A stretch of 64,000 nt of DNA from Candidatus Aminicenantota bacterium (GCA_020344415.1 CP070825.1:2105552-2169551), one strand, 5' to 3'; positions 16,627 to 27,390 are shown, numbered from the stretch's first letter. Made by a program: numbers and translations. Notes: a model not told the origin generated them from the letters alone.

Positions 16627-18714
16627 ATGGCAGGGACAAATGGCTTCTCTCAAAATGCTCTGAGAATCTTGAAAGCTCGGTATTTCATGAGGAACGAGAA
16701 GGGCAAGTTCCTGGATAAAACTCCTGCTGACCTGTTCAAAAGGGTGGCTGAGTTCACCGCTTCAGCGGAGAAAACAGATCATGAAAAACAGAAGTGGGCA
16801 AAAAAATTCTTCAACGCAATGATAGGGCAGGATTTCATTCCCAACAGTCCAACCCTTACAGGGGCAGGAAGAGATATGTGCCTGAGCGCCTGTTTTGTCC
16901 TTCCTCTTGAAGACTCGATGGAATCCATTTTCGAAACCGTGAGAGATGCTGCTTTGGTCCATAAAGAAGGAGGAGGAACTGGATTCGATTTCAGCGCTCT
17001 TCGCCCTCAAGGAAGCTTTGTACGCAAAACTCAGGGAATTGCCTCGGGTCCTGTTTCTTTTCTTAGGGTTATTGATTCTGCGACTGAAGCTGTCAAACAG
17101 GGAGGAACACGGAGAGGAGCCAACATGGGCATGTTGAGGGTAGACCACCCCGATATAGAGGAATTCATCCTGATGAAAAGGAATGAAAGAAATGTAAACA
17201 ATTTCAATATATCCGTTGCAGTAACAAATAAATTTATGGAGGCCGTTAAAGCCAATAAATCATATGATATTTACAATCCCTACCTTAAAAAGAAGGTAGG
17301 GCGAAAGAAAGCACGCAAGATCTTTGACATGATCGTGGAAGCCGCCTGGGCTGTGGGCGATCCAGGAGTTGTCTTCATTGATAGAATCAATAAGGAAAAT
17401 CCCACAAAAGGCTTGGGCCAGATAAAAGCTACAAATCCCTGTGGGGAACAGCCTCTTCACGAATATGAGTCCTGCAATTTAGGCTCGATTAACCTGGCTA
17501 ATTTCTACTCCCCTCGTAAAAAAGACCGCTTCGACTGGGAAAGATTTGCCCGGATAATCTCAACGGCTGTCAGGTTCTTGGACAATGTCATCGAGATTAA
17601 CAAATATCCTCTCCCTCAGATTGAGGAGATGACAAAAGGAAATCGGCGAATTGGATTAGGTATTATGGGCTGGGCAGACCTCCTGATTAAAATGAAACTC
17701 AAGTACGATTCCAAAGAAGCCATTAAACTCGCCGAGAAAGTCGCTTCTTTTATGAGAAAAAAAGCTTTGGAGGAATCCCAAAAGCTGGCGCAAAGCAGGG
17801 GCAGTTTTCCCAAAATATCAAAATCAATCTATAAGGGAAAAAAGATGCGGAATGCCACTGTTTTTACCATCGCCCCCACAGGCACCATCTCCCGCCTGGC
17901 AGGATGTTCATCCAGTATCGAACCAGCTTTTGCCTTTGAATTCACATCAAAAATCATCGACGGAGAGTTAAAAGACATCCATCCCCTCTACGAGGAATGG
18001 AAAAGAAAAAATCCAGGAAAATCAATACCCGGCTATTTCGTAACCGCCCATGATATCTCTCCAGAGTGGCACGTAAGAACACAGGCGGCATTCCAGAAAT
18101 TTGTGGATAATTCTGTCTCCAAGACAATAAATTTCCCGAACAAGGCTACTGTTAAAGACGTTGAAAAGGCTTACCTTCTAGCCTATGAGCTGAATACCAA
18201 GGGTATCACAATATACAGGGATGGTTGCAGGGCTGAACAGGTGCTTTATAAATCCTTGCCCTCAGGAAAACGTCTCCCGAAGGAAAGACCCAATTCCCTG
18301 CCTTCTGTGACCGATAAAATCAAAACTGGCTTCGGGAATCTCTATGCAACCATATCTTATTTCAATCATAAGCCCTTTGAAGTCTTCACCACTATTGGGA
18401 AAAGCGGTTATTCGACGATGGCCGACGCTGAAGCCCTGGGAAGACTTATTTCTTTGGCTCTGCGGAGTGGAGTTGACTCTAAAGAGGTCATCAGCCAGCT
18501 CAAAGGTATTGGTGGCTCGGAACCTATCTTCACTGAAGGAGGTCTTGTTCAATCTATCCCTGATGCTATAGCGAAAGTACTGGAGAGACATATCGGAAAG
18601 ATAAAAAGCACACCTAAAGATTTTTTTAAGGTTATCTGCAAAGTTTGTGGCGCCACCCTTCCTGATGAAAAATGTCCTACGTGTCCCAACTGCGGCTGGA
18701 ACAGATGCTCATGA
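16627..18714 (+). CDS. nrdJ: adenosylcobalamin-dependent (class II) ribonucleotide reductase
   Basis: The 695-residue protein has the class II core: FIPNSPTLTGAGRD with CLSACFVLP (first redox Cys region), HKEGGGTGFDFS, NPCGEQPLHEYESCNLGSIN (active-site Cys and the Glu of the radical site, about residues 268-287) and the phosphate-binding IAPTGTISRLAGCSSSIEP. The C-terminal tail carries CxxC-type pairs (CKVCGATLPDEKCPTCPNCG) that would bind zinc or relay thiols. It reduces ribonucleotides using B12, so it works with or without oxygen. The dependence on B12 fits the B12-dependent mutase downstream. Confidence 0.93.
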   Translation: MAGTNGFSQNALRILKARYFMRNEKGKFLDKTPADLFKRVAEFTASAEKTDHEKQKWAKKFFNAMIGQDFIPNSPTLTGAGRDMCLSACFVLPLEDSMESIFETVRDAALVHKEGGGTGFDFSALRPQGSFVRKTQGIASGPVSFLRVIDSATEAVKQGGTRRGANMGMLRVDHPDIEEFILMKRNERNVNNFNISVAVTNKFMEAVKANKSYDIYNPYLKKKVGRKKARKIFDMIVEAAWAVGDPGVVFIDRINKENPTKGLGQIKATNPCGEQPLHEYESCNLGSINLANFYSPRKKDRFDWERFARIISTAVRFLDNVIEINKYPLPQIEEMTKGNRRIGLGIMGWADLLIKMKLKYDSKEAIKLAEKVASFMRKKALEESQKLAQSRGSFPKISKSIYKGKKMRNATVFTIAPTGTISRLAGCSSSIEPAFAFEFTSKIIDGELKDIHPLYEEWKRKNPGKSIPGYFVTAHDISPEWHVRTQAAFQKFVDNSVSKTINFPNKATVKDVEKAYLLAYELNTKGITIYRDGCRAEQVLYKSLPSGKRLPKERPNSLPSVTDKIKTGFGNLYATISYFNHKPFEVFTTIGKSGYSTMADAEALGRLISLALRSGVDSKEVISQLKGIGGSEPIFTEGGLVQSIPDAIAKVLERHIGKIKSTPKDFFKVICKVCGATLPDEKCPTCPNCGWNRCS

Positions 18715-18883
18715 AAATATTTTTATATCTTACGAAGGGAAATTCATAGGGACTCTTGAAGTCACACAAGATATTTCAGATTTAATTTACTTAGTTTGTT
18801 TGCTCTAATTATCTTGATAACCATATTCATTACTGATAAAATTGGTTTCGATTTTAATTTAAATTTATCTTCTGGCAAAGAAA

Positions 18884-19177
18884 ATGGTTATAGGTGAACT
18901 TTCAATCTTTCCCACAAGCGAAGGAGCCTCTGTAAGCAAGTATGTCAAAGAGGCCATAGGGATTATCGAATCGTCTGGTTTAAAGCACGAGACAGGCGGA
19001 ATGTCCACAACGATAGAAGCTCCGGATTTGGAAACCCTTTTTGATGTCATAAAGAAGTGTCACGAGGCTCTTCTGAAAATGGATGTCAAACGAATCCATA
19101 TAGACCTGAAAGTGGACCACCGCCTGGACAAAGAGGCCACTATCGAATCAAAGCTCAAATCAATTAACAAAAGATAA
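18884..19177 (+). CDS. MTH1187-type thiamine-binding protein (UPF0045 family)
   Basis: A 97-residue ferredoxin-fold protein with the family start (VIGELSIFPTSEGASVSKYV), ETGGMSTTIEA in the middle and VKRIHIDLKVDHR near the end. Members of the MTH1187/YqgV family bind thiamine or related pyrimidines. It stands alone between nrdJ and mnmA, 3.8 kb from the thi genes. Flanking spacers (18715-18883 and 19178-19305) show no other gene. Confidence 0.85.
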   Translation: MVIGELSIFPTSEGASVSKYVKEAIGIIESSGLKHETGGMSTTIEAPDLETLFDVIKKCHEALLKMDVKRIHIDLKVDHRLDKEATIESKLKSINKR

Positions 19178-19305
19178 TTTTTTGACCACCTTCATGGCTC
19201 CGTTTCTGGACAGACCAGAAGGGGAATGGCGGGGAAAGGTAACAGTAAGGACATAAGACAAGAGCTTTCAAGATTGCATTCAGTCATCCTTAATAAAGGC
19301 TAAAA

Positions 19306-20406
19306 TCATTCTTCTTCCCTTATTCTCTCGATGAGCCCCCCTCCTACAACTACATCTTTATCATAGAAAACAACAGCCTGCCCGGGCGTTATCGCCCTCT
19401 GGGGTTTCTCAAATTCCACCAGAACCTGATCTGTATCAACTGGAGTGAGAGTGGCTTTGCCTTCTCTGTGCTTATATCGAATTCTGGCCTTTACTTTAAG
19501 AGACTCTCCTAATTTCTCCTTTGAAATTAAATTTATCCTGGATGCTAATAGTGTTTTTTCATAAAGATGCTCATCTTTTCCAACCACGATCGCATTCTCA
19601 TCACTGCGAATGGCTATGACATAGAGTGGGTGCGGAGCGGAAATACCCATCCCTCGGCGCTGGCCGATGGTAAAATGTGCAATCCCCTTGTGTTTACCAA
19701 TGACTCGATTCCCTATATCTAATATGGGCCCTGGACCAAAGGCTTCAGGAATTCTTTTTTCAAGGAATCCAGCATAATCGTTATCGGGCACGAAACATAT
19801 CTCCTGGCTCTCAGGTCTTTGCGCCACAGGGATACCAAGACCCTTTGCTTTCTCTCTCACTTCTTTTTTTGTGAAATGGCCTATAGGCATTAAAGTGCGC
19901 GAGAGTTGGTCTTGCGTTAAGGGATAGAGAAAATAGGATTGGTCCTTCTCTCTATCCTTTCCCTTTCTGAGCAGAAAGCGCTTGAGCTCAGGATCGTAGT
20001 CTACTCGAGCATGGTGACCAGTAGCCAGATAATCGGCATTGAGGGCTTTTGCCTTATTCTGGAGCGCATCGAATTTAATGTATTCATTGCAGCGAATACA
20101 GGGATTGGGAGTTCGCCCTCGAGAGTACTCCTCACAGAAATCAGTGATCACATTCTTTTCAAAAATCTTTTTAAAATCAACAACATAGTGAGGAATACCA
20201 ATGGAAGTGGCTACACGATTAGCATCCTCGACTGCCTTCCATCCACAGCAGCTTCTCAAGTTCTCAGACCTGCAATATTCATCGGGCAGCGAGAAAAGCT
20301 TCATCGTGACTCCGATGACATCATAGCTCCCTTCTTTAAGAATAGCAGCCGCCAACGATGAATCCACTCCCCCGCTCATGGCAATAACAACTTTTTTTCG
20401 CTTCAT
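19306..20406 (-). CDS. mnmA: tRNA-specific 2-thiouridylase
   Basis: The ATG at 20406 gives the normal N-terminus KRKKVVIAMSGGVDSSLAA with its PP-loop (SGGVDSS); the longer form from 20430 is less likely. The 366-residue protein has the catalytic cysteine in RTPNPCIRCN (near 100), YLATGHHAR, DQSYFLYPL, and the second cysteine in ESQEICFVPD (near 200). It transfers sulfur to U34 of Lys, Glu and Gln tRNAs. One minor variation is the CCGW stretch near residue 54. Confidence 0.95.
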   Translation of the reverse strand: MKRKKVVIAMSGGVDSSLAAAILKEGSYDVIGVTMKLFSLPDEYCRSENLRSCCGWKAVEDANRVATSIGIPHYVVDFKKIFEKNVITDFCEEYSRGRTPNPCIRCNEYIKFDALQNKAKALNADYLATGHHARVDYDPELKRFLLRKGKDREKDQSYFLYPLTQDQLSRTLMPIGHFTKKEVREKAKGLGIPVAQRPESQEICFVPDNDYAGFLEKRIPEAFGPGPILDIGNRVIGKHKGIAHFTIGQRRGMGISAPHPLYVIAIRSDENAIVVGKDEHLYEKTLLASRINLISKEKLGESLKVKARIRYKHREGKATLTPVDTDQVLVEFEKPQRAITPGQAVVFYDKDVVVGGGLIERIREEE

Positions 20407-20459
20407 CTTTTCTCGCCTATAGGATATCAAAAATATGGAAGCAGGTGTACTATCTAGCT

Positions 20460-20518
20460 AAGATTGCCGCGTCGCTTTGCTCCCCGCAATGACAACGTGG
20501 ACTCGATGAATCAAATCC
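20460..20518. repeat. dispersed palindromic repeat, family A, locus 1
   Basis: The palindromic core (AGATTGCCGCGTCGC...GCAATGACA, 20460-20494) is followed by the companion motif GATGAATCAAATCCCC (20505-20520). The same two units recur at 32294, 50423 and 57582, and the core alone at 25970. It sits between mnmA and the triple-YHS gene. Confidence 0.75.
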
Positions 20519-20525
20519 CCACATG

Positions 20526-20563
20526 AAAAAAAATCCCCCTTGTTCTAATGAACAAGAGGGATT
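20526..20563 (-). terminator. intrinsic terminator of the triple-YHS gene
   Basis: A 14-bp near-perfect stem (AATCCCCCTTGTTC, 20532-20545, against GAACAAGAGGGATT, 20550-20563) with a 4-base loop is followed on the minus strand by eight T. It ends the leftward YHS transcript before mnmA. Confidence 0.85.
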
Positions 20564-20648
20564 GTTTTAAGTTGTTTTAGTTATCTCTTCTTACTTCTAC
20601 GTTCTTTTCACCTTATGTCTTTTTGTTTAGTGTTTATTGCCTAAAGGC

Positions 20649-21278
20649 CTACTTTATCTCTTTGGCACAACAACCGTGGTCACAAGATTTCATCTCATCG
20701 TTCTTTTGGGTGTATTTCTCAGGGTTTTTCGTGAATTTTTCTTTACAATTCGCACAGCAGAAATAATAGGTCTTCCCATTGTATTCATGAGAGCCTGCAG
20801 CATCTGATTTCTTTATTTTCTTGCCGCTCACAGGACAGGTTACCATCTCTCCGGCTTTCTTAGCGTATTTATCAGGATCCTTTTTGAACTTATTTTTGCA
20901 GCCCTCCATGCAGAAGTAGTATGTTTCTCCATTGTGTTCATAAGTAGCCTTGGCATCTGATTTCTTGATCTTCATCCCGCATACAGGATCAACGACCGTT
21001 TCTTCTGCATGATGACCAGCAAGCATGTGTCCTTCATGCCCCTTCTTCTGGGTATACTTCTTTGGATTTTTGATGAAGGCCTCTTTACAGTTATCACAAC
21101 AGAAATAATAGGTCTTCCCTTTATACTCATAAGTAGCTTTTGCTTCTGACTTCTTCATCTCTTTTCCGCTTACAGCACAGACAACAGTCTCTTCGGTCTC
21201 CTGGGTCTGGGCAATTCCTGTCAGTGTGAGCAAGAAAGTAAAACCCAGCAGCAGGACTAAAATCTTTGAATTTTTCAT
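20649..21278 (-). CDS. exported protein with three YHS metal-binding domains
   Basis: The ATG at 21278, with GGAGG just upstream, is preferred to the TTG three bases earlier. The 209-residue protein has a signal peptide (about 1-24, ending GIAQ) and three YHS units, each with C-VSGK/C-GMK at the start and YYFCCDNC-type Cys pairs (about residues 32-78, 95-142, 146-192). A Cys/His tail (SCDHGCCAKEIK) follows. YHS domains bind soft metals such as copper. The signal peptide is nearly identical to that of the YHS/HMBD protein at 26644, so the two are paralogues. Likely a periplasmic metal sponge or chaperone. Confidence 0.85.
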   Translation of the reverse strand: MKNSKILVLLLGFTFLLTLTGIAQTQETEETVVCAVSGKEMKKSEAKATYEYKGKTYYFCCDNCKEAFIKNPKKYTQKKGHEGHMLAGHHAEETVVDPVCGMKIKKSDAKATYEHNGETYYFCMEGCKNKFKKDPDKYAKKAGEMVTCPVSGKKIKKSDAAGSHEYNGKTYYFCCANCKEKFTKNPEKYTQKNDEMKSCDHGCCAKEIK

Positions 21279-21328
21279 CAATTAAACCTCCTTGGGATTT
21301 AAAATTCTTTTCGTAATTATTATTATAA

Positions 21329-21356
21329 ATTATACATATTCTATAGTAATTGTCAA
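21329..21356 (-). promoter_or_regulatory. sigma70-type promoter of the triple-YHS gene
   Basis: On the minus strand TTGACA (21356-21351) and TATAAT (21334-21329) are 16 bases apart, about 50 bases before the start codon. Confidence 0.75.
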
Positions 21357-21416
21357 CTTATATTATACGAGTTCGGATTTCAACATTTGACATTTGGTTG
21401 ACAGAAACAGAAAGGC

Positions 21417-21440
21417 AAAAAACAAGACCTGACCCTTTAT
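21417..21440. repeat. GGGTCAGGTCTTG-type repeat remnant
   Basis: The minus strand reads AAAGGGTCAGGTCTTGTTTT here. In many bacterial genomes this kind of GGGTCAGGTCTTG string borders REP-associated (Y1/RAYT) transposase genes. No transposase is present, so this is a solo scar at best. A related GGGGTCAGGC motif ends the element at 42859-43070. Confidence 0.35.
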
Positions 21441-21590
21441 TCTTTTATATCGATGTATTCAATGATAGGGTGGACTTGAGGAATTAAGCTCTTACATAAA
21501 AAAAATAAAAAAAATTGTAGAAATCTAAAATAAGAATATGTAAAATATGCCAAATGCCTGAAGCTAATTTTAGGAAATTTGTCACCTGAA

Positions 21591-22721
21591 ATGGCCTTAA
21601 AGAAGGCGACGCTCATTTTAGAAGGGGGAGATTTTTTCATTGGTCAATCCATTGGATACGATGGAAATGCAGAAGGAGAAATCGTATTCAACACCTCAAT
21701 GACTGGCTACCAGGAAATCCTCACAGATCCATCATACAAGGGCCAGATTGTCACCATGACCTACCCGCTCATTGGAAACTACGGATGTAATTTTGAGGAT
21801 GTGGAATCACGTCAACCCTGGGTAGAAGGCTTCATCATTAAGGAACTGGCAGTACTCCCCTCTAACTGGAGAAACAAAGAGAGCCTTCCGGATTTCTTGA
21901 AAAGACACAAAATCGTAGCAATCCAGGGTGTAGATACCAGAAAGCTGACCAAGATTATCCGTGCTGGCGGAGCACAGAGGGCACTCATTTCTACAACAAA
22001 CGATAATATCAAATCGCTTCAGCGCCGCGTGAAAAAAATTCCTTCTATCGTCGGCCTGGATTTAGTCAAGAAGGTCACAACTGAGAAAGCTTATAAATGG
22101 CGCGAGGGACCTTATATGTGGCCCAAAGGCTATTTAACAAAAAAAAGATTTAAATATTTTGTGGTTACTTACGACTTTGGAATAAAAAGAAACATTTTAA
22201 GAAATCTAGTTTCAAACGATGTAGATGTTCACGTCGTTCCTGCCCAGACATCCTGGAAGGATATCATGAAAATGAAACCCCATGGAGTGCTCCTTTCTAA
22301 CGGTCCTGGAGATCCTGCGCCCATTACTTATGCTATCGAAAACATAAAAAATCTGATCGGGAAAATTCCAATCTTTGGAATATGCCTAGGGCATCAACTT
22401 CTGGCGATTGCCCTGGGAGGGAAAACTTACAAGCTTAAATTTGGCCATCGTGGAGCAAATCACCCTGTACAAAACCTGGAAACGGGCGCTATCGAGATAA
22501 CCTCGCAGAACCATGGTTTTGCCGTAGATATCGATTCCTTGAAAGGGCTGGCAAAACTCACTCATCTTAACCTCAACGACATGACTTCAGAGGGACTTTC
22601 AGTGAAGGAGAAATTCCTTTTTTCGGTTCAATATCATCCAGAAAGCTCTCCGGGTCCGAGGGATTCAAGATACCTTTTCCAAGACTTTATTCAAATGATG
22701 GACGATTTTAAAGGTAAATAA
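21591..22721 (+). CDS. carA: carbamoyl-phosphate synthase small subunit
   Basis: The 376-residue protein (ATG 21591; an in-frame TTG at 21579 with a weak AGGAA ahead is an alternative) has the CarA N-domain ([33 protein letters not shown]) and a class I glutamine amidotransferase domain with nucleophile Cys in [10 protein letters not shown] and the His/Glu pair in [10 protein letters not shown]. It releases ammonia from glutamine for CarB. carB starts one base after its stop. Confidence 0.96.
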   Translation: MALKKATLILEGGDFFIGQSIGYDGNAEGEIVFNTSMTGYQEILTDPSYKGQIVTMTYPLIGNYGCNFEDVESRQPWVEGFIIKELAVLPSNWRNKESLPDFLKRHKIVAIQGVDTRKLTKIIRAGGAQRALISTTNDNIKSLQRRVKKIPSIVGLDLVKKVTTEKAYKWREGPYMWPKGYLTKKRFKYFVVTYDFGIKRNILRNLVSNDVDVHVVPAQTSWKDIMKMKPHGVLLSNGPGDPAPITYAIENIKNLIGKIPIFGICLGHQLLAIALGGKTYKLKFGHRGANHPVQNLETGAIEITSQNHGFAVDIDSLKGLAKLTHLNLNDMTSEGLSVKEKFLFSVQYHPESSPGPRDSRYLFQDFIQMMDDFKGK

Positions 22722-22722
22722 A

Positions 22723-25700
22723 GTGCCGAAGCGAAAAGACATAAAATCCATCCTGATCATCGGTTCGGGTCCTATTATCATCGGGCAGGCCTCTGAATTC
22801 GACTATTCTGGAACTCAAGCCCTCAAGGCTCTAAAAGAAGAAAATTATAAAGTTATTCTAGTCAATTCCAATCCTGCCACAATCATGACCGACCCGGAGT
22901 TTGCAGACCGTACATATCTTGAACCATTAACAGCCGAGTACCTGGAAAAAATTATAGAAAAAGAAAAACCGGATGCCCTGCTTGCAACCTTGGGAGGACA
23001 GAAAGCTTTAAACCTGGCCCTTGAACTGGATGAAAAAGGAATCCTCAGCAAACACGATATTCAATTAATCGGAGTCAACACAAAATCCATTAGAAAGGCA
23101 GAAGATAGAATGCTCTTCCGCCGTTCAATGGAGAAGATTGGGCTTGAAGTTCCAGAATCCGGCTATGCCTCAACTCTAAGAGAAGCCGTTAACATTGTGA
23201 AAAAGATCAAATTTCCTGTGGTCATTCGCCCCTCTTTTACCTTAGGTGGAACAGGAGGCAACATCATCAATAACTGGGAGGACTTCTATAAATTTGTGCC
23301 TCTTGGTCTTGCCATCAGCCCTATCACTCGAATCCTTATCGAGAAATCTATCATTGGGTGGAAAGAATTTGAACTGGAAGTCATGAGGGATAAAAAAGAC
23401 AATGTCGTGATAGTCTGCAGCATCGAAAACTTCGACCCTATGGGAGTGCATACAGGAGACTCTATCACTGTGGCTCCAGCTCAGACCTTGACTGATAAAG
23501 AATACCAGAGATTGAGGGATGCTTCGATTGCGATCATGAGGGAAATAGGGGTAGAAACAGGAGGCTCCAACATCCAGTTTGCCATCAACCCTTCGGATGG
23601 CCAAATGATGATCATCGAGATGAATCCCCGGGTCTCACGCTCCTCTGCCCTGGCCTCTAAAGCTACAGGTTTCCCAATCGCCAAGATGGCGGCTAAACTG
23701 GCAGTTGGCTACACCTTGGATGAGATCTTAAACGACATAACAAAAAAGACCCCTGCCTGTTTCGAGCCTGCCATTGACTATGTCGTTGTCAAAATCCCCC
23801 GCTTTGCCTTTGAAAAATTCCCTGAGGAAGAACCTGCCCTCACAACACAAATGAAATCTGTCGGAGAGACAATGGCCATCGGCCGCACCTTTAAAGAATC
23901 CCTTCAAAAAGCTATTCGTGCTCTCGAAATAGGCAGGTGGGGATTCGAGGAAAAAATAAAGAAAAGAGAAAGAAAGATCCTTAAAGAAGCCCGTGTCCGG
24001 CCGAATGCTGAAAGACTCTGGTTCATTGCTGACGCTCTAAGGGCGCAAATATCTGTGGAGGAGATAAGTCACCATACTCAAATCGACCCCTTCTTCATAC
24101 AGAATATCAAGGAAATCATAGATTTTGAAGAAGAGCTGAAATCTGCAGGAAAAGACTCCTTGGACCATGATGTTCTTCGAAGAGCCAAAGAACTGGGATT
24201 TTCTGATAAAAGAATCGGCACACTTATGGGTCTTAAGGAAGATGAAGTCAGAAAAACAAGAGAGAAAAAGAGGGTATTACCGGTCTGGAAAGTCGTCGAT
24301 ACATGCGCGGGAGAGTTCGAGTCAGAAACCCCCTATTTCTACTCTACCTATGAAGAAGAAAACGAAGCGATTAAAATTTCTCAGAAAAAGGCAATCATCC
24401 TCGGCTCAGGCCCTAACAGGATCGGCCAGGGAATAGAATTTGACTACTGCTGTGTCCACGGTGTATTCGCTCTAAGAGATCTAGGCTACAAGGCCATCAT
24501 GATCAATTCCAACCCTGAAACAGTCTCCACGGATTATGACATTTCTGATCGCCTTTACTTTGACCCTGTAACCCTTGAAGATGTCCTTTCCATCTACAGA
24601 AATGAAAACCCAGAGGGGATTATTGCCCAGTTTGGAGGTCAAACCCCTCTAAAAATATCGGTAGGGCTCTGGAAAAACAGAGCAAGAATATTAGGAACAA
24701 GCTCACACGCCATTGACGAGACAGAAGACAGAGAAAAATTCGATAATTTCCTAAAAAGGCTGAACCTGATAAGACCCAGAAACGGCATGGCCAGAAGCTC
24801 TTCCCAGGCCGTAGAAACTGCTGAAAAAATCGGATATCCTGTCCTTGTCCGGCCTTCCTATGTCCTCGGAGGCCGAGCCATGAAAGTTATCCACAGTGAG
24901 AAGGAACTAGAGAAATATATAAAATCTATCCAGAAATACTGGTCAGAATATGCGATCCTCATCGATGAATTTATCGAAAATGCTGTAGAGCTGGATGTCG
25001 ACGTTCTTTGCGATGGTGAGGATGTTTATATCGGAGGTATCCTCGAACATATCCAGGAAGCAGGTATCCATTCTGGGGACGCTACCATGGTAACTCCTCC
25101 CTATTATCTTGCTGATAGAGTGATCAAGGAAGTCAGGCGTCAGGTTACCCTTATGGCCAAGGAGCTTCAGATAGTAGGGTTGATGAATGTCCAGGTAGCT
25201 GTCAGGGGAACCAAAATTTACATATTGGAAGTCAATCCCAGAGCTTCAAGGACTGTTCCTTTCCTATCCAAGGCAACTGGGGTTCCGATGGCAAAGATTG
25301 CAACACGCCTGATCATGGGAGAGAAGCTTAAAGATATGAGCTTAGCTCGGCGTCCTCCAAATCTATATGCAGTGAAAGAAGCTGTCTTTTCTTTTGATAA
25401 GTTTATGGAGGTTGACCCTGTTTTAGGACCTGAGATGCGCTCTACCGGAGAATCCATAGGAATTGACAGCCATTTCCCCTTAGCTTTTCTTAAAGCCGCA
25501 GAAGGAGCAGGATTCCATCTTCCACAGGAGGGCAGAGTATTTGTCAGCGCCCCAGATGAAGATAAGCCAAAAATAATCCCGATTGTAGAGAAACTCGAAC
25601 AATTGGGATTTAAAATGGTCGGCACAGAAGGGACAACTCAGTATCTTCGTAGACACGGCTTCCATCTGGAAACCATCGGTAAGGTCTCCAGGGAGAAAAG

Positions 25701-25926
25701 AAATATAATTGAAGATATGAAAGAGGGAAACGTGGGGATGATTTTTAACACTCCATCTGGAATCCATGAGTGGAGAGATGCCCATAAAATCAGAAAAGTC
25801 GCTTTCTCCTACCGGATTCCCTGTTACACCACCTTTCCCTCAGCTAGCGCGGCCGTGAAGGCAATCGAGATGAGCAGAAAAACACCCCCTTCGCTCCTTT
25901 GCCTCCAGGACATCCTCTCCCAATAA
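22723..25926 (+). CDS. carB: carbamoyl-phosphate synthase large subunit
   Basis: A GTG start one base after carA gives a full-length 1067-residue protein. Two ATP-grasp halves are evident, each opening with a GSGPI(I/R)IGQ motif (about residues 11 and 556) and containing RPS(F/Y)-LGG and E-NPR-SRS/E-NPRASRT. The C-terminal MGS-like allosteric domain (about 930-1067, [11 protein letters not shown]) is complete. It makes carbamoyl phosphate from ammonia, bicarbonate and two ATP for pyrimidine and arginine synthesis. Confidence 0.97.
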   Translation: MPKRKDIKSILIIGSGPIIIGQASEFDYSGTQALKALKEENYKVILVNSNPATIMTDPEFADRTYLEPLTAEYLEKIIEKEKPDALLATLGGQKALNLALELDEKGILSKHDIQLIGVNTKSIRKAEDRMLFRRSMEKIGLEVPESGYASTLREAVNIVKKIKFPVVIRPSFTLGGTGGNIINNWEDFYKFVPLGLAISPITRILIEKSIIGWKEFELEVMRDKKDNVVIVCSIENFDPMGVHTGDSITVAPAQTLTDKEYQRLRDASIAIMREIGVETGGSNIQFAINPSDGQMMIIEMNPRVSRSSALASKATGFPIAKMAAKLAVGYTLDEILNDITKKTPACFEPAIDYVVVKIPRFAFEKFPEEEPALTTQMKSVGETMAIGRTFKESLQKAIRALEIGRWGFEEKIKKRERKILKEARVRPNAERLWFIADALRAQISVEEISHHTQIDPFFIQNIKEIIDFEEELKSAGKDSLDHDVLRRAKELGFSDKRIGTLMGLKEDEVRKTREKKRVLPVWKVVDTCAGEFESETPYFYSTYEEENEAIKISQKKAIILGSGPNRIGQGIEFDYCCVHGVFALRDLGYKAIMINSNPETVSTDYDISDRLYFDPVTLEDVLSIYRNENPEGIIAQFGGQTPLKISVGLWKNRARILGTSSHAIDETEDREKFDNFLKRLNLIRPRNGMARSSSQAVETAEKIGYPVLVRPSYVLGGRAMKVIHSEKELEKYIKSIQKYWSEYAILIDEFIENAVELDVDVLCDGEDVYIGGILEHIQEAGIHSGDATMVTPPYYLADRVIKEVRRQVTLMAKELQIVGLMNVQVAVRGTKIYILEVNPRASRTVPFLSKATGVPMAKIATRLIMGEKLKDMSLARRPPNLYAVKEAVFSFDKFMEVDPVLGPEMRSTGESIGIDSHFPLAFLKAAEGAGFHLPQEGRVFVSAPDEDKPKIIPIVEKLEQLGFKMVGTEGTTQYLRRHGFHLETIGKVSREKRNIIEDMKEGNVGMIFNTPSGIHEWRDAHKIRKVAFSYRIPCYTTFPSASAAVKAIEMSRKTPPSLLCLQDILSQ

Positions 25927-25945
25927 AAGGGGACTGTCCCCTTTT
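25925..25945. terminator. palindromic terminator after carB, repeat family B
   Basis: GGGGAC-T-GTCCCC flanked by A4 and T-rich DNA starts inside the carB stop codon. The same 21-base palindrome, with A at its centre, follows the mutase gene at 48261-48281. It could terminate in either direction. Confidence 0.75.
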
Positions 25946-25969
25946 TTCTCCCTGTTTTCTATAAACTAA

Positions 25970-25997
25970 GTCATTGCGAGCGAAGCGCGGCAATCTA
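25970..25997. repeat. dispersed palindromic repeat, family A, locus 2
   Basis: GTCATTGCGAGCGAAG followed by CGCGGCAATCT matches the cores at 20460, 32390, 50485 and 57582. It ends four bases before the GNAT start codon, so it has displaced whatever ribosome-binding site was there. Confidence 0.75.
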
Positions 25998-26000
25998 ATC

Positions 26001-26561
26001 ATGAAAATAAAAATGAAAATTTTCCCAAAGCTTCCAGAAAAAGTTCAAGAGGAATTAGGACATTTCGAATTAGAGAATTTCTACAGAGAAGAAGAAAGAA
26101 CACCTGAATACCTCGCTACAGAAAAGGATAAATACTTTAGCACGCCCAAAGCCTGGTTGTTGGTTTTCGAGGAAAATCAGATTATTGGCAGTCTTAAGCT
26201 TCACAAAAGAAATGTGAAGTTCAACAATAAGAATGTGATGTTGGGAGGGCTGGGAGGAGTTTGCGTCCGCAGAGATAAAAGAAGGCAAGGCATTGCCGGT
26301 GTGATGATTGAGAAGGCTATGAAGATCTTAAAGGAGTGGGAATGTGAAGTTGCCTATCTCTGTGCCCATATTGAAGAAAGCGGCTCTCTTTACCCTCAAG
26401 CGGGCTTTGTTTCTATGAAAAACCCATATACTTATTTTGGTCAGTCAGGAAAGCTGTATGAGGAAACTAACGGTTTTATCGCCCCAGTAAAATCGCTGGA
26501 CCTATTTAAAAAAATACTTAATTCCGAACAAAAACTTCATTTAGGTAAAGGCAACTGGTAA
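26001..26561 (+). CDS. GNAT-family N-acetyltransferase
   Basis: The ATG at 26001 is preferred; a TTG nine codons earlier lies inside the family A repeat. The 186-residue protein has the GNAT fold with the acetyl-CoA loop VRRDKRRQGIAGVMIEKAMK (about residues 90-110) preceded by the strand GLGGVCV, and SLYPQAGF near 133. The substrate is unknown. The absence of a Shine-Dalgarno, apparently replaced by the repeat, may lower its expression. Confidence 0.8.
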   Translation: MKIKMKIFPKLPEKVQEELGHFELENFYREEERTPEYLATEKDKYFSTPKAWLLVFEENQIIGSLKLHKRNVKFNNKNVMLGGLGGVCVRRDKRRQGIAGVMIEKAMKILKEWECEVAYLCAHIEESGSLYPQAGFVSMKNPYTYFGQSGKLYEETNGFIAPVKSLDLFKKILNSEQKLHLGKGNW

Positions 26562-26583
26562 TAATTCGATATGTAGATAAAAA

Positions 26584-26615
26584 AATCCTCCTTCCTCTGC
26601 TGAGAAAGGAGGATT
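26584..26615. terminator. bidirectional intrinsic terminator
   Basis: A perfect 10-bp stem (AATCCTCCTT, 26584-26593, against AAGGAGGATT, 26606-26615) lies between the convergent GNAT and YHS/HMBD genes, with T-rich DNA on both outgoing sides. Confidence 0.85.
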
Positions 26616-26643
26616 ATTCTTTTAAAGATATTACTTTTTATAC

Positions 26644-27363
26644 TTATTTCTTTTTGACTTCCTCTTTCTTTGTTTCTTGTTTGCAGCAATCTCCCTCCTG
26701 CCCACACATAGATTTCAACTTTGTAGCCACTTCCTGAATTTTCTTCACAACATCTTTATTCGTTGAGGTAATCTTCAAAGCAATTCCATTATCCAAATTC
26801 TCAACCTTCACATCAGCATCTTTGAAACCCATCAAGGGGCAGCAGAGCCCTTCTTTGGTCTTCATCTGCACCTCGGCGCAGCAAGCCATTTTTCCAAATC
26901 TTTTGTGCATATGGGTAAACATTTTCATCATTTGCATCATCATCTTTTTGTGCATCATTTGATCATGTTTTTCCTCTTCATGCATCATCTGCTCTTGCTC
27001 TTTATGCATCAAAATCTTTCTCTGCATCATTTTCTTTTCTAGCTTCATTCCGCATTTGGGGCATTTACCTGGTTTATCCGATTTAACATCCGCGTGCATG
27101 GGACAGGTGTAAACTTCCTTCATTTCTGTCTTTTTTTGTGTATACTTCTCCGGAGACTTCATGAACGCCTCTTTGCAATTCGGGCAACAAAAATAATAAG
27201 CCTTCCCTTCATACTCGTAGGGGCCTTTTGCTTCAGATTTCTTGACCTCTTTTCCGCTCACGGGGCAAACGACTGTCTCTTCGGCTTGTTCCTGAGCAAT
27301 TCCTGTTACAACAAGGACAAAGGAGAATGCCAAAAATAATACTAATATTTTTGAATGTTTCAT
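26644..27363 (-). CDS. exported YHS plus heavy-metal-binding-domain protein, Met/His-rich
   Basis: The 239-residue protein has a signal peptide (about 1-24), a YHS domain (CPVSGKEVKKSEAKG...YYFCCPNC, about 32-75), an HMBD (YTCPMHADVK...KCPKCGMKL, about 84-110), then a stretch packed with Met and His (MMQRKILMHKEQEQMMHEE, about 112-160) and a C-terminal part with further Cys pairs. This is a copper-capturing architecture for the periplasm. A GGAGG precedes the ATG. It lies downstream of cusA in the same direction but behind its own promoter with a palindromic element. Confidence 0.85.
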   Translation of the reverse strand: MKHSKILVLFLAFSFVLVVTGIAQEQAEETVVCPVSGKEVKKSEAKGPYEYEGKAYYFCCPNCKEAFMKSPEKYTQKKTEMKEVYTCPMHADVKSDKPGKCPKCGMKLEKKMMQRKILMHKEQEQMMHEEEKHDQMMHKKMMMQMMKMFTHMHKRFGKMACCAEVQMKTKEGLCCPLMGFKDADVKVENLDNGIALKITSTNKDVVKKIQEVATKLKSMCGQEGDCCKQETKKEEVKKK

Positions 27364-27390
27364 GTTTCAACCTCCATTAATTTTGAATAT